Origin: Tricholoma matsutake
Taxonomy: Eukaryota; Basidiomycota; Agaricomycetes; Agaricales; Tricholomataceae
Length of the DNA: 64,000 nucleotides
Reading direction: 5' to 3'
NCBI GenBank assembly: GCA_026075535.2
Contig: AP026549.1
Location: 8,866,001 to 8,930,000 of the forward strand
Shown here: piece by piece, positions 9,928 through 20,900 of the stretch
Numbering within the stretch: position 1 is the stretch's first letter
How the letters are laid out: every line of letters starts with the position of its first letter
Made by a program: the position numbers and the translations under genes
The notes under the pieces: generated by a model
Database searches by the model: none
The model's input: only the letters and a program-made list of their open reading frames with translations
What the model was told of the DNA's origin: nothing

Positions 9928-10740
9928 ATGAACTTCTCGGATGCAATAGATGCCGCCCTCGTTCTTGATGATGATGGAAACCTTGAACCAGGGGGAGTGG
10001 AACTTGATATCTGTGAAGAGGACTGGTTTAGCAAGGTAATGGAGATGGCAATGGTAGTGAGTGAAGACGAACCAATGCTGACTGAGGTGTTAAATGGCAA
10101 CGAGTGCTCAGAGTGGTCTGATGCGGTTGATGCAGAACTTTCCCAAATGGAGAAAGTCAATGCATGGATTGACGCAAATGTCATTCTGTCCCGTTATGTA
10201 TTCCGCTATCTCTCCGGAACTAAGGGCCTGTCCTGGGAGGTAATGATTCTGATATTACGGGATATTCTGATGCAGATTGGGCTTCCCACATGCATCATCA
10301 CTCTATCTCCGGGTTCACTTACTTCATTGGAGCTGGTGTCGTAAATTGGAGCAGCAAAAAGCAGCCTATCATTACCCTCTCAAGCACCCGGCCCGAGGCC
10401 GAATATGTTGTGTTAACTCACGCATCGAAGGACGTTTTATGGATTCATAAATTACTTACCGAATTATCTTCTATTTTTAGTTTTGCCTTACCTACAACAC
10501 TTTTCTGCAACAACCAAGGTGCAATCCGACTTTCCAAGGATGCTACCTTCCACGGACGCACCAAACACATCGACATTCACTTCCACTTTATCCGCCAAAC
10601 TATTACCTCGGGTCACATCGTGATGCAATACTGTCCCACGGATGATATGATCGCCGACATCTTTACCAAATCACTTAGTCGTGTCAAGTACAAGAAATTT
10701 TGTACTCTTCTCGGGGTCATCTGTCTGGTGTTCACCTCGA
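9928..10740 (+). pseudogene. Copia RT N-terminal fragment joined to RNase H end
   Basis: 9928-10165 resembles the entry into a copia RT (LNGNECSEWSDAVDAELSQMEK). It is joined near 10170-10195 to the RNase H region (YVFRYLSGTKGLSW), which continues in another frame from about 10290 as GFTYFIGAGVVNWSSKKQ, LSSTRPEAEYV, CNNQGAIRLSKD and FTKSLSRVKYKKF. The RT catalytic domain between is deleted. The RNase H reading is open to beyond the purine tract. Confidence 0.8.
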
Positions 10741-10747
10741 GGGGGTG

Positions 10748-11102
10748 TGTTAATATATCGAGGCATCCCCGCACCTGCTGGTGGCACTGTCAGCTGTTAT
10801 GGTAATATTCATTATTGTGTTACATATTATTTATAGTACTACATACTATGGTAACCACATCTCGTACTATTTCAAATCATATATATGAGACATTATATAC
10901 TTCGTAATCATAGCCTGTCACCTCAGTGTTTGTTCATTCACTGAGGTGTACGTCCCCTTTCTCTATTTTATTTATTCTCTTACTTGCTTGTAGTAGTCCT
11001 CGTTATTCTACTCTAGGTACTACTGAATATGTTAGTGTTTGTTCATTCACTGAGGTTCCTCGTTATTCTACTCTAGTCCTCAACCGGTCCCTGCCTTCTA
11101 CA
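10748..11102 (+). repeat. 3' LTR of copia element
   Basis: The LTR is 355 bp, TGTTAATATATC...CTTCTACA. It contains a hairpin with perfect 8-bp arms (CCTCAGTG 10921-10928, CACTGAGG 10939-10946) and a repeat of part of this segment about 110 bp further on. Confidence 0.88.
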
Positions 11103-11815
11103 CATATATGTACCATAAGTCATACTAGCTAGTTTTATGCTGTTTTTGTACGTGGTTTGGGGGGTTGTATTGACTTTATCGACATGTTGATAATACCTTA
11201 CTCACGTGAGCTTAGCAACTTACTCAATTTGGTTGCACTACTTTGACTCGAAAAACAAGGTTTGACCGGTTTGCTGAAGTGCTCTAATAGCAGTACTCAG
11301 GGTAAGCAATCAATATCAATCAATCTTCTCTGTCTTAGTCCGAAACTCGATGGTGGCAGCCTGGCAGGGGGGTGCTGGAGCATAAGAAAACTCTGAAGAT
11401 TAGGTTCAGTGCACTAGATATGCATGAATCGGACAGCAGCTGGAAAGAATGAAGGAGAAGTACGTGGAGAAGCAACAGGTAGTGCCAAATGTTGAGGAGC
11501 AAAAACACTTCTTTGATGAGCATCGTGCAACCTCAGACTCGAGCTCCAGCTTCCAGCGTGATGACAGTTGATGTAGAAATTGAAATCAGATCTTTCCAGC
11601 CTAATCTTGAATAGAAAGCCAGCTCACTACTTACTAGATTCATTGCACAGGTTATATGGGTCATGTGTGCGAGATCGTGGATGATGTAGGTCATGTCCAC
11701 CCAGCCCGGAGTGTATGATATATCACAAGCATACCCTTTACAGCCTCGTGTCTTCCTTGTGTCAGAATCACCACACATACCCTCCTTTCCTTTTTTCCCT
11801 CTCACCAATCTTCTG
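11103..11815. other. Upstream region of the GTPase gene
   Basis: No complete gene is visible. A 40-codon open stretch at 11449-11571 (+, MKEKYVEKQQVVPNVEEQK...) has a charged, helical look and could be the last exon of a degraded upstream gene; a possible acceptor (acag) lies just before it. The remaining sequence is the likely promoter region of the gene starting at 11816, with no clear TATA element. Confidence 0.35.
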
Positions 11816-14800
11816 ATGGTTATGAAATTTAAGAGACTATTTGCATGGCTCTTTCGCAGTCGTCGGATGAAGAGACAAGTAACACATTATCTCCTCATTA
11901 CAACTTGAACTGCGATTGACCAACACTGTTGTAACACAGGTAACGGCCCTCAATCCAGAAGAAGAGCCCAATGCAGAGGTAGAAGAGCCTGATACAGAGG
12001 TAGAAGAGCCTGATGCGGAGGTAGAAGAGCCCGATACAGAGGTCACATGCACACTGATCCACATGCTATGGTTATACACTCATCGTCCATTTGCAGATGA
12101 ACAGAGCTATTGAAATACGCAGCCAATGTCGCCATTTTCGCATTCTTGTAATCGGACGAGCAAATGCTGGGAAGACTACACTGTTGAAGAAAGTCTGCGA
12201 GACCACAGATGATCCAAGGATTTATGATGCCGATGGGAAAGAGGTTGGTTTTATATATTAATACATATTGGTCAAATCTTACTGTTTGAGTTACTATTCT
12301 GTAGATTGACACATCGGTTGTGGCACCCTCTGCGCAGGTATGTCCTTCATTCACCCTTTCAGGCTTCAGGATAAAATACTGCTCTATCAGCGTGGGCTTC
12401 ATAACATCGAGAACCAATTGGTGTTTGCAAGCAACCCACAGTTTGTCTTTCATGATTCCATGGGACTTGAAGCAGGTGGTACTGAAGAACTAGAAGCTGT
12501 CAAAGCCTTCATTGCTAGCCGAGCAAAAGCAACCCATATGTCAAAGCAGCTACATGCAATTTGGTGCATTTTATGTTTGAATTTATTACTACTGACAGTT
12601 CAAGCTAATGTTTTTGGTTGTGGAAACCAGGTATTGTCTTCCTACTGACAGCAACAGACCGCTTTTAGAAGCTGACCACATTTTCTTTGAAAAATGTGGT
12701 ACTGGAAAAGGTCAGGCAAATTATTTGCTGATAGGGTTCATTTCTTTAACAGAACCATATTCCTAAGTCCCAGTTATTGCTATTTTCACCAAGTTTGATG
12801 CTCTCATTACCACTGCATTTGGGAAACTTTGGAAACAGGGTCACAAATGGGCAGATGCAAAGGACAAGGCTTCAGTTCATGCAGAGCATATATTGAAGGA
12901 GGATTATATTGATCAACTTCTTAAATCCAAGTACAAACCCAAGAAGCATGTTTGGCTGAAAGGTACTTTAAGTATATTTGAATTTAAAATGTGGCTTCTA
13001 ACATATTGTTTACATATAGACATGCATCAGGATGCAACAAGCTGCCTGGAATTGATTAAGGAGACAGCACAGGCTACTGATGATAGTGCTCTCAAGCTGC
13101 TGTTTGTATCAGTCCAACAAAGCAATGTTGATATTTGCATTAGGAGTGCAATAGAAAGGTATTATTTATGTGTTCATTTTGTTTAGCAAGATCTCACCTT
13201 ATCATAGATCTATTGGTAAACATCACATCAGCCTTTCAAAATGTGGGGAGCTTATCTAAGACTGCTTTTTACAGGCAGGTTTGAAAGGGGGTTTGAAAGG
13301 GGTTTGAATGAAGAAGCTCTTAAGGTACTGGTCACGAACACAGCTGCATGGTTTCCACATGTGTGGGTGAGTTCTCAAGTTGATATAATTTTCCTCAGTA
13401 TGTCCTGAGATAATCCATAGTTACATGTAAGCAGAATATGTCTTTGTTTTGATTATATAGTTGCTCTAACAGGTTATCTGGGGAAATTTCTTAGGATGTA
13501 GGTGCCCAACTATGAAACATAATAGGTAAATGTGGCTAATATGCTCAATCCAAGACCTACCAGTGGGTGAGGACTCATTACAGTAATACAAACACTTACT
13601 CAATAATGGTTAATGTTCATATTGAACCAAAACAGAATGTATGTGTTAAATATTCCTATTCCTAAAAGTGTACTTACATATGGCATAGGATGTAAGTTAT
13701 ATATCTAGATAGAGATCATGACTACTACTTATTACTATGTTATGATGGCATATCCTTTTCTCAGGTGAGTACTGATTTTTGAATAACTGGTAACGGATGC
13801 TGAGCACTGAATGCAACTTCTACAGGATGTAACTGGCTGTTTATTGATCAAATATGTTTGCTCAGCACAGACTGCAACCTCTACAGCTTGTAAGTGGCTG
13901 TTTATTGATCAAATCTGTTTGATCAGCACTGACTGCAACTTCTACAGGAAGTAAGTGGCTGCTTGTTGATCAAATATGTTTGCTCAGCACAGACTGCAAC
14001 TTCTACAGCTTGTAAGTGGCTGTTTATTGATCAAATCTGTTTGCTCAGCACTAACTGCAACTTCTACAGAGAGTAAGTGGCTGTTTATTGATCAAATATG
14101 TTTGCTCAGCACTGAGTGCAACTTCTACAGAGAGTAAGTGGCTGTTTATTGATCAAATCTGTTTGCTCAGCACTGACTACAACTTCTACAGAGAGTAAGT
14201 GGCTGTTTATTGATCAAATCTGTTTGCTCAGCACTGACTGCAACTTCTACAGAGAGTAAGTGGCTGTTTATTGATCAAATCTTTTTGCTCAGCACTGAGT
14301 GCAACTTCTACAGGATGTAAGTGGCTGATTATTGATCAATTCTGTTTGCCCAGCACTGGCTGCAACTTCTACAGGATGTAAGTAGCTGTTTATTGATCAA
14401 ATCTGTTTGCTCAGCACTGAGTGCAACTTCTACAGGAAGTAAGTGGTTGTTTATTGATCAAATCTGTTTGCTCAGCACTGACTGCAACTTCTACAGGAAG
14501 TAAGTGGCTGTTTATTGATCAAATCTGTTTGCTCAGCAGTGACTGCAACTTCTACAGTTTGTAAGTAGCTGTTTATTGATCAAATCTGTTTGCTCAGCAC
14601 TGACTGCAACTTCTACAGAGAGTAAGTGGCTGTTTATTGATCAAATATGTTTGCTCAGCACTGAGTGCAACTTCTACAGTTTGTAAGTGGCTGTTTATTG
14701 ATAATCTGTTTGTTCAGCACTGACTGCAACTTCTACAGGGAGTAAGTGGCTGTTTATTGATCAAATCTGTTTGCTCAGCACTGACTGCAACTTCTACAGG

Positions 14801-15693
14801 AAGTAAGTGGCTGTTTATTGATCAAATCCATTTGCTCAGCACTGAGTGCCACTTCTACAGGTTGTAAGTGGCTGTTTATTGATCAACTCTGTTTGCTCAG
14901 CCCTGACTGCAACTTCTACAGAGAGTAAGTGGCTGTTTATTGATCAAATCTGTTTGCTCAGCACTGCCTGCAACTTCTACAGGGAGTAAGTGGCTGTTTA
15001 TTGATCAAATATGTTGGCTCAGCACAGAGTGCAACTTCTACAGTTTGTAAGTGGCTGTTTATTGATCAAATCTGTTTGCTCAGCACTGACTGCAACTTCT
15101 ACAGATTGTAAGTGGTTTTCTATCAATCCAATCTATTTGCTCTGTACTGACTGCCACTTCTACAGTTTGTAAGTAGCCATCTATCTCATTAAATTACTAT
15201 CACTTGATACTGTGCTATAATCAGGAGGTCAATATCTCTGCTTTCACCAAAGCACTTCAACCACTTTTACATCAGGTTTGTCATACAAATACATGTTGCC
15301 TTAATTACTGTCTTTTCATTGCACATGATGTCTAGGCCAATTCATTGCTACCTGATTGTCAGGTGTTCTTTATGGGTGTAGGTATGTTTGCTCAGTTATA
15401 CATTTGTTTCTGGTCCTTTATTCTTTATGAGTTATCCTCTTATGTATCAAGCATACAGTGTCATTGGCAGAAGATGTCACTGTATCACTTGATAGAAGCT
15501 TTCCCATTGCCATCCAGCATTATCAACAACAAGGAATTTTCAACAAGGTGTTTGAATCTTTGAAGGACAACTCAGGTCTATCTGAAAGCAAAGATAAATA
15601 CAATCAGTTGTGGGCACTGATCCAGGATAATTGCTGTACGTGTTTTATTATTCTTCAGCATGCCCATCCAACAGTTTTCCCCTTGTGCTATAG
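11816..15693 (+). CDS. Multi-exon G-domain (P-loop GTPase) protein with a microexon array
   Basis: Reconstructed exons: 11816-11878, 11940-12041, 12097-12243, 12305-12337, 12391-12563, 12631-12710, 12768-12962, 13020-13158, 13279-13366, the microexon array, 15225-15275, 15336-15381, 15459-15635, 15659-15693. All join in one frame without a stop, about 442 residues plus 23 or more single codons. The N-terminus is basic (MKFKRLFAWLF), followed by acidic EEPDxEV repeats. The G domain has the P-loop GRANAGKTT (residues 75-83), DSMG (137-140) and TKFD (207-210). After FPHVW (residue 340) comes the array, then a diverged C-terminal part (SFPIAIQHYQQQGIF). Ordinary introns are mostly 53-67 nt with GT-AG ends. 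The P-loop family is expanded in Agaricomycetes; its biochemical role is unknown to me. The start is the first ATG that links to the G domain; ATG 11822 is an alternative. Confidence 0.82.
11940..12041 (+). repeat. In-frame acidic repeat in exon 2
   Basis: Three and a half copies of a unit reading EEPDxEV or close variants (for example EEPDAEV) are encoded between the basic N-terminus and the P-loop. The DNA repeat is about 24 bp, a multiple of three, so copy-number change would keep frame. Confidence 0.75.
13367..13764 (+). other. Diverged 5' flank of the microexon array
   Basis: This part of the gap between exons contains three further triplets in the same AG-NNN-GT setting: GAT at 13495 (ttag/gtaggt), AAT at 13636 (acag/gtatgt) and GAT at 13689 (atag/gtaagt). 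They are separated by unrelated spacers of 138 and 50 nt. At 13764/13765 an acceptor (ttttctcag) directly abuts a donor (gtgagt) with no base between. If used, these would add three codons before the regular array. Confidence 0.45.
13765..15224 (+). repeat. 61-bp tandem array of intron-like units separated by 3-nt triplets
   Basis: There are 23 triplets bounded by CAG on the left and GTA on the right, at 13826, 13887, 13948, 14009, 14070, 14131, 14192, 14253, 14314, 14375, 14436, 14497, 14558, 14619, 14680, 14739, 14800, 14861, 14922, 14983, 15044, 15105 and 15166. The segments between are 58 nt each (one is 56), begin GTAAGT (first one GTAACT), hold a CTGAC-like branch motif and end CTTCTACAG (first: CCTCTACAG). 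The triplets read GAT CTT GAA CTT AGA x4, GAT GAT GAA GAA TTT AGA TTT GGA GAA GTT AGA GGA TTT ATT TTT. The outer introns (13765-13825 and 15169-15224) are diverged. The array lies in phase 0 between coding exons. Confidence 0.97.
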
Positions 15694-17038
15694 AACTTTG
15701 ATTTTCTCACCTGCTGCTAGTTGACTTTTTCCCCTCTGAATTCTTACCAGCTATCATGTTCATTTGTCTGCCTATTTTTGATACGATCCATCCTTTTTAT
15801 ATTTACAGTTCTTTACTCCTTCAAATATGAGGTCTATTCCAAGCATTCTACAAGGCTGTTCTCATACCTACCTGAGAAGTAGCTATATCCATGTCGATTT
15901 AAGTGAATTTAAGGAATTGATTCTAAATTGAGCACATTGCAGAGTTGCCCCCTCCTGCTGTTTGATCTCACCTAATACACCTTTCAGATCTTTCTGACTT
16001 CAGATGCTAGGCATCTCATGGACCAAATCTGGTCAACAGATGAGATGTCCCTGCATTTGTACAGTCATAATATGATGCTATTCAATGTGGTATATACATA
16101 GGACTTATATATTTAAACTGTTGTTGTAAAGCTGACAATAAGATGAAATCCTCAAGCCACAGTCTTCCCTAAATTCCAATGTGATGTGAGAACCATCAAG
16201 TGTTCATATTTCACTGGAAAAACATGTGGGAAGCAAGCAAATTCAGCTTTAAATCAGGATCAGCTAACTGAGAGCTGAGCTGAACTTCCTTATAGCAGGC
16301 TTAAATTGAGCTTTGACTGAGTTGGTTCACATTAAATTGCCCAGGGATAAGTTACTTAGCCCTCAAATTGACACTTATTTCCAGTTATTGGTTTGCAAAC
16401 AGATAGATAGAGACTGAGTAGCTAGAATGATCATAAATGTGTATATTGCATTTGCAGACCCAAAACCACTCACATGGTGTGTGTTTCCTGCCAAATGATG
16501 GCAGGAGGCATGTCACAACCATGTCATGTGACATTTCCACTCAAGTTGGGCTGGGTCAAAGAATGAATGACAAGGAAGATGACTAGCCATCATTCAGCAA
16601 TCAGATGTAGCATGGGATGCAAGTGATCAACCAGTTGCAACCACAAACACTACAGGCTTGGAGGGTGAGGGTCCTTCAAATAATCCACAGGCTAAGTCAG
16701 AAATGCCAGTGGATGATGCAACTGCAACAGACTTGCTTTGTCACATCACATCATCTTTTACCTGTGTTGATGAAGATGACAATGATGATCTTGATCCCAC
16801 ATCAAGAAAAATTTCCAATATATTTAATTATGAGAACAGCATGGGGACAGAGATCTTGAAGGAACTGGTGTGGGGTGTAACATGGGTCACACCATGTGTG
16901 ACTTCAGCATGTAAGATAGTCCTCATTCATAGTCAATGAGGTCAGATGATGTGACTTTGATGTGATGGATCACATGTTTACCACATCACAATAATGTTTA
17001 TGGTGCGCATTGATGCACTTGGAGCTGTAGAAAATCAA
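15694..17038. other. Downstream intergenic region of the GTPase gene
   Basis: No gene with recognisable content. A 93-codon open stretch at 16658-16939 (+) is rich in Asp and has weak character of a degraded coding sequence, but no motif. The 3' untranslated region and terminator of the GTPase gene should be at the left of this stretch. Confidence 0.4.
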
Positions 17039-17172
17039 CCTAGTACAACAAGAGTGAACTCGGTCTCTGTATAAGTGACTATATTAGTACTGTACCTAGT
17101 ACAACAAGAGTGAACTCAGTCTCTGTATAAGTGACTATATTAGTACTGTACCTAGTACAACAAGAGTGAACT
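17039..17172. repeat. 56-bp tandem repeat, about 2.4 units
   Basis: Units start at 17039, 17095 and 17151 with cctagtacaacaagagtgaa. The first two differ at one position. Part of the unit (cagtctctgtataagtgac) recurs at 17224-17243, where it is flanked by ctcagt/actgag. Confidence 0.9.
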
Positions 17173-17356
17173 ATAAGTACAGTAAGTAATCGATCACTAC
17201 TAAATAATAAGTTGTTACTCACCTCAGTCTCTGTATAAGTGACTGAGGTGATCTGGTATCCATCTACTGTATATATACGAGTCAGGTTAGATAAAGAAGA
17301 ATGGTACAAAGGTATCCGTGACATGGATATAAACATGCACATCAAAGGGATGTGCT

Positions 17357-17542
17357 TGTAAGAGAGTCCTTCTCTTACAATACACACATCACTATGCGAC
17401 CACCACGTTACTCAACATGGTCACATGACTATTAGAGAATCCTTAGATACAAATAATATGGTAAACTACTCCCTCCTTGAATCGATACCACGTTCATCAC
17501 AACTTGCTCACCTTAAGTGTTGGGAGAACATACTCCCTTCCA
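17357..17542 (+). repeat. 5' LTR of chromovirus B
   Basis: The LTR is 186 bp, TGTAAGAG...CCCTTCCA. Its first 23 bases form a perfect hairpin (TGTAAGAG / CTCTTACA, 7-nt loop). No convincing tRNA-type primer site follows; a T-run comes directly after. Confidence 0.92.
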
Positions 17543-17948
17543 CTTTTTTTTTGTGACATTCATGATTCATTTCCAGTCCACAAAAGGAAACGGGATCAAT
17601 ACAGGCACACTATCCCGCAAATACCCCAGCATTACCCCCATTTTAAACCCCCCCTTACTCCTGGCATCACCTGCAACTTCTTGCATAGCTCATGTCATGC
17701 CATGCAAACCGCAACTTCCAATGCCAGGTACACCACGTCATAAATGGATTGCATCACCAGCCAGCACGCATACAGTCCAATGCGCATATAGTCACACCCC
17801 CACCGTATATATAACTACAAGTTTTACCAAGCGATAACAAATAATCCCCATTCCAAACTTCATATCACACCCTGTCTTGAACACCCTCCACTCATATCCT
17901 GCTCACCACCCATAGAAGGGCATGTGAGCACCCACCTCCAGCCCTCTC
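17543..17948 (+). other. Leader of chromovirus B
   Basis: A 5' leader of about 400 nt between LTR and gag, C-rich and without a conserved open frame. This length is usual for the gag leader of fungal gypsy elements. Confidence 0.5.
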
Positions 17949-20900
17949 ATGACACTGCCCAGTTCCCCAGCCACACAGCCCCCACCTGTTGCCCCTGCCC
18001 TCCTGCCCCCTGACTCATCCGATTCAGACTCTGATACCAGCCTGACAATGGATAACATGCCCTATGCCCCTGCTGTTGTTAGCAGTGGGAAAGGTAACCA
18101 CGCTCCCATCCTGTCAGCGGGATGCATCATGATTGCTGCTATGCATATTTTTGAGAATGCCTGTTGTTGTTTCTTCCAGAATAAGAAGATTGCAGAGGAT
18201 GAATGTGTTGTGAACATCATCTATAACTTTGAAGGCTCCTCCATCCAGTCCTGGGTCAATATCCACCATGACTGCCTTCTCCTCCTCACCTTCCCTGCAT
18301 TTATGTTAGAATTCAAGAAGAAGTTCTTGCCAAGGAACTGGCAGGACGACTTAGTGGCCACCCAAATCTCCACTCAAGGCCCTCAGGCTTTCCTCTTGTG
18401 GACTGAGGCAGTATGCAAAGTGAACTCCGAGTTGGGAATTGCAGGTTCAGACTACCATATCGAGGAAGATAAGCTCTGAGCACATTTCATACCACGACTA
18501 TCGCCTACGCTCAAATGCTCATACAACGCGAATAATACACATGGCATGCTTGACAACATCATCAAGCTCAAGGCTTGGTTGCAACGAGTCCATCTGCTGG
18601 ATGTCGAGAACCAGAGCAAGCGTGATGAATGGCTGAGGATTGTGGAGGCCGTGGGATGCACGAACACAAAGACCACACATGTGCCTAGTGCTGGAACCAG
18701 TGGGAGTGCAGCCACAACAACTGGAGGAAGTACTCAGCCAGTCCTCACAAACACTATGAATATGAACCAACCTTTCATGGCTAAGCTCACCCAAACTGAA
18801 CATGACCTGCTTAAAGCTCATCGCAGCTGCTTCCGCTGCAGGTTATTCTATGCAGGACACTTCGCAGGAGATTGCCCTCTTGGTAACAAGGGAAGGCCTA
18901 CAGCTGAAGCTTGCAAGAACATGACAATCGCCGAGGCTCTCAAAGCCAAGGCAGCCTTTGAAGTGGCCGGACCTATGGTGGTAGCAGGTGTGTTCAAGAC
19001 AGATGACGAGGACACCTTCGAGATGTCCGAGGGCAAAGCATCAGAGTACGTGTCAAATTCCTTCTCCTTGCCACCACACTTGTGGTGGGACTTTTGTATA
19101 GATGCCCCATTAACCTGTGCGCCCACTCTGATTCGGGCACTCATTGACCATGGCTCTCCCCCAGTGCTGATTTTGTCTGAGATGGTAGAGATTATGGGCC
19201 TCAAGCAACGCAAACTATTCAAGCCTTTTCAAGTTACGGGTGCCTTTGTAAATGGACAGAGAAGCAGAGAGTCTATGTTATCAGAGTATTGTAAATTACA
19301 CCTTCAATTGCCAGATGCATCATGGAAACCAAAAGTAATAAAAGCTGTCATTAGTCCAAACCTTCACACAGGAATAATTCTTGGACTCGATTTCCTGGCA
19401 CAGAACAAGATCGTCATCGATGCGGAACTCAGGACAGCAATCACAAAGGATTCAGGTTATGACCTTTTGAACCCACCCCAAACTGAACTGGAAATCATGC
19501 CACTGTCAGCGCAAGATCAACGGAGAGCAACAGTGAGAAAAGTAAAAAGTGGACTCATGCAAGCGTGAGTGGACTGCAAGTTGGTTCATGAAGAATTGCG
19601 TTGCCTTTTTGAAGAAAATCCAGATCGCTTCAACTTTGAAGCACATTCAATGAAGATGCTGTGTGTGATCGCAGTTATCAAGAAAAGGATAGAAGAGCTC
19701 ACCGCAGCTAGCATTCTTGAAAAATTAGACTGCACGTACAAGGCGCAGTTCACAGACCGATTTCCATCTGACATCCCACATGCAAATGATTTGCCTACCA
19801 ACGTGTATCATCACATTGAGGTCAAGCCCAGGGCAGCAGTGTCTGTTGGACGCGCGTATTCTTGTCCTAGAAAATATAGGGATGGTTGGAAAACCCTGAT
19901 AGAACAACATTCGAAAGCAGGACGGATTCGGCCATCCTCATCTCCTTATGCATCACCTTCTTTCATAATTCCTAAAGCAGATAGCTCTGTTTTGCCTAGA
20001 TGGGTGAATGATTATAGAAAGCTAAACAAGATAATGGTCCCTGATAACTACCCTCTTCCATGTATCCACGACATTTTGGCTGATTGCACCAAGGGAAAGA
20101 TATGGGGAAAAATAGACATGACCAACTCATTTTTTCAAACACTGGTTCGCCTGGATCACATTAAATATACCGCTACGTTGATGCCTTTTGGTTTATGGGA
20201 ATGAGTAGTGATGCCCATGGGGTTGAGGAACTCACCAGCTACCCATCAACGACACATAATGTTAGCATTGGCAGATCTCATTGGGAGAATATGCCATGTT
20301 TACTTGGATGAGATTATTATTTGGTCATCTACCCTCACTGAACATAAGGCTAATGTAACTGCCATTCTGCAAGCTCTTCGAGATGCACAGCTATACTGCT
20401 CCACAAAGAAATCCTCGCTGTTCACCACCAGTATCAACTTCCTCGGGCACCACATTTCAGCAGAGGGAATTGAAGTGGACGGTGAAAAGGTAAAGCAAAT
20501 ACTGGACTGGCAAGTGCCACGATCTGCAAAACAGATGTGGCAATTTCTGGGCCTCATCAGATATATCAGTGCATTCTTGCCAGCGCTCGCGGAACACACC
20601 ATGGCACTCACGCCATTGACGAAGAAAGAATGCAATAAAGCTTTTCCAGTATGGACTGAGGAGCATCAGCAGGCGTTTGAGGCCATCAAAAGGCTGGTGC
20701 TGGGTCAGGACTGTTTGACAACAATCGACCATCATGACCCAGGGAAAAACAAAATTTTTGTTACCTGCAACGCAAGTAAAAGGTGGACAGGAGCAGTTCT
20801 CTCTTTCGGAGAGGACTGGGAAAGTGTGCGGCCAGTAGCTTTTGAAAGCAGGCAGCTTAAAGGTCCAGAATTACACTACCCAGTGCATGACCAGGAGATG

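Larger units (their letters stand above)
9397..11102 (+). mobile_element. Ty1/copia element, internally deleted
   Basis: LTRs at 9397-9640 and 10748-11102 are flanked by a perfect 5-bp duplication catat (9392-9396 and 11103-11107). The internal part keeps the first 44 codons of gag, a piece of RT N-terminus and the RNase H end. Protease, integrase and the RT core are missing, so this is a non-autonomous deletion derivative of about 1.7 kb. A purine tract (gagggggtg) precedes the 3' LTR. Confidence 0.9.

Noticed and set aside
13765..15224. Reading the 61-bp array as CRISPR repeats and spacers
   Set aside because: The near-constant part is 58 nt and the variable part only 3 nt; the setting is a eukaryotic gene with splice signals at each border.
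13765..15224. Reading the array as a plain intronic minisatellite
   Set aside because: Not excluded, but constant donor and acceptor words, exact 3-nt spacing, absence of stops and variation confined mainly to the triplets are not explained by it.
16617..16939. Transposase or zinc-finger gene downstream of the GTPase
   Set aside because: Only a short acidic frame without any motif; no neighbouring exon continues it.
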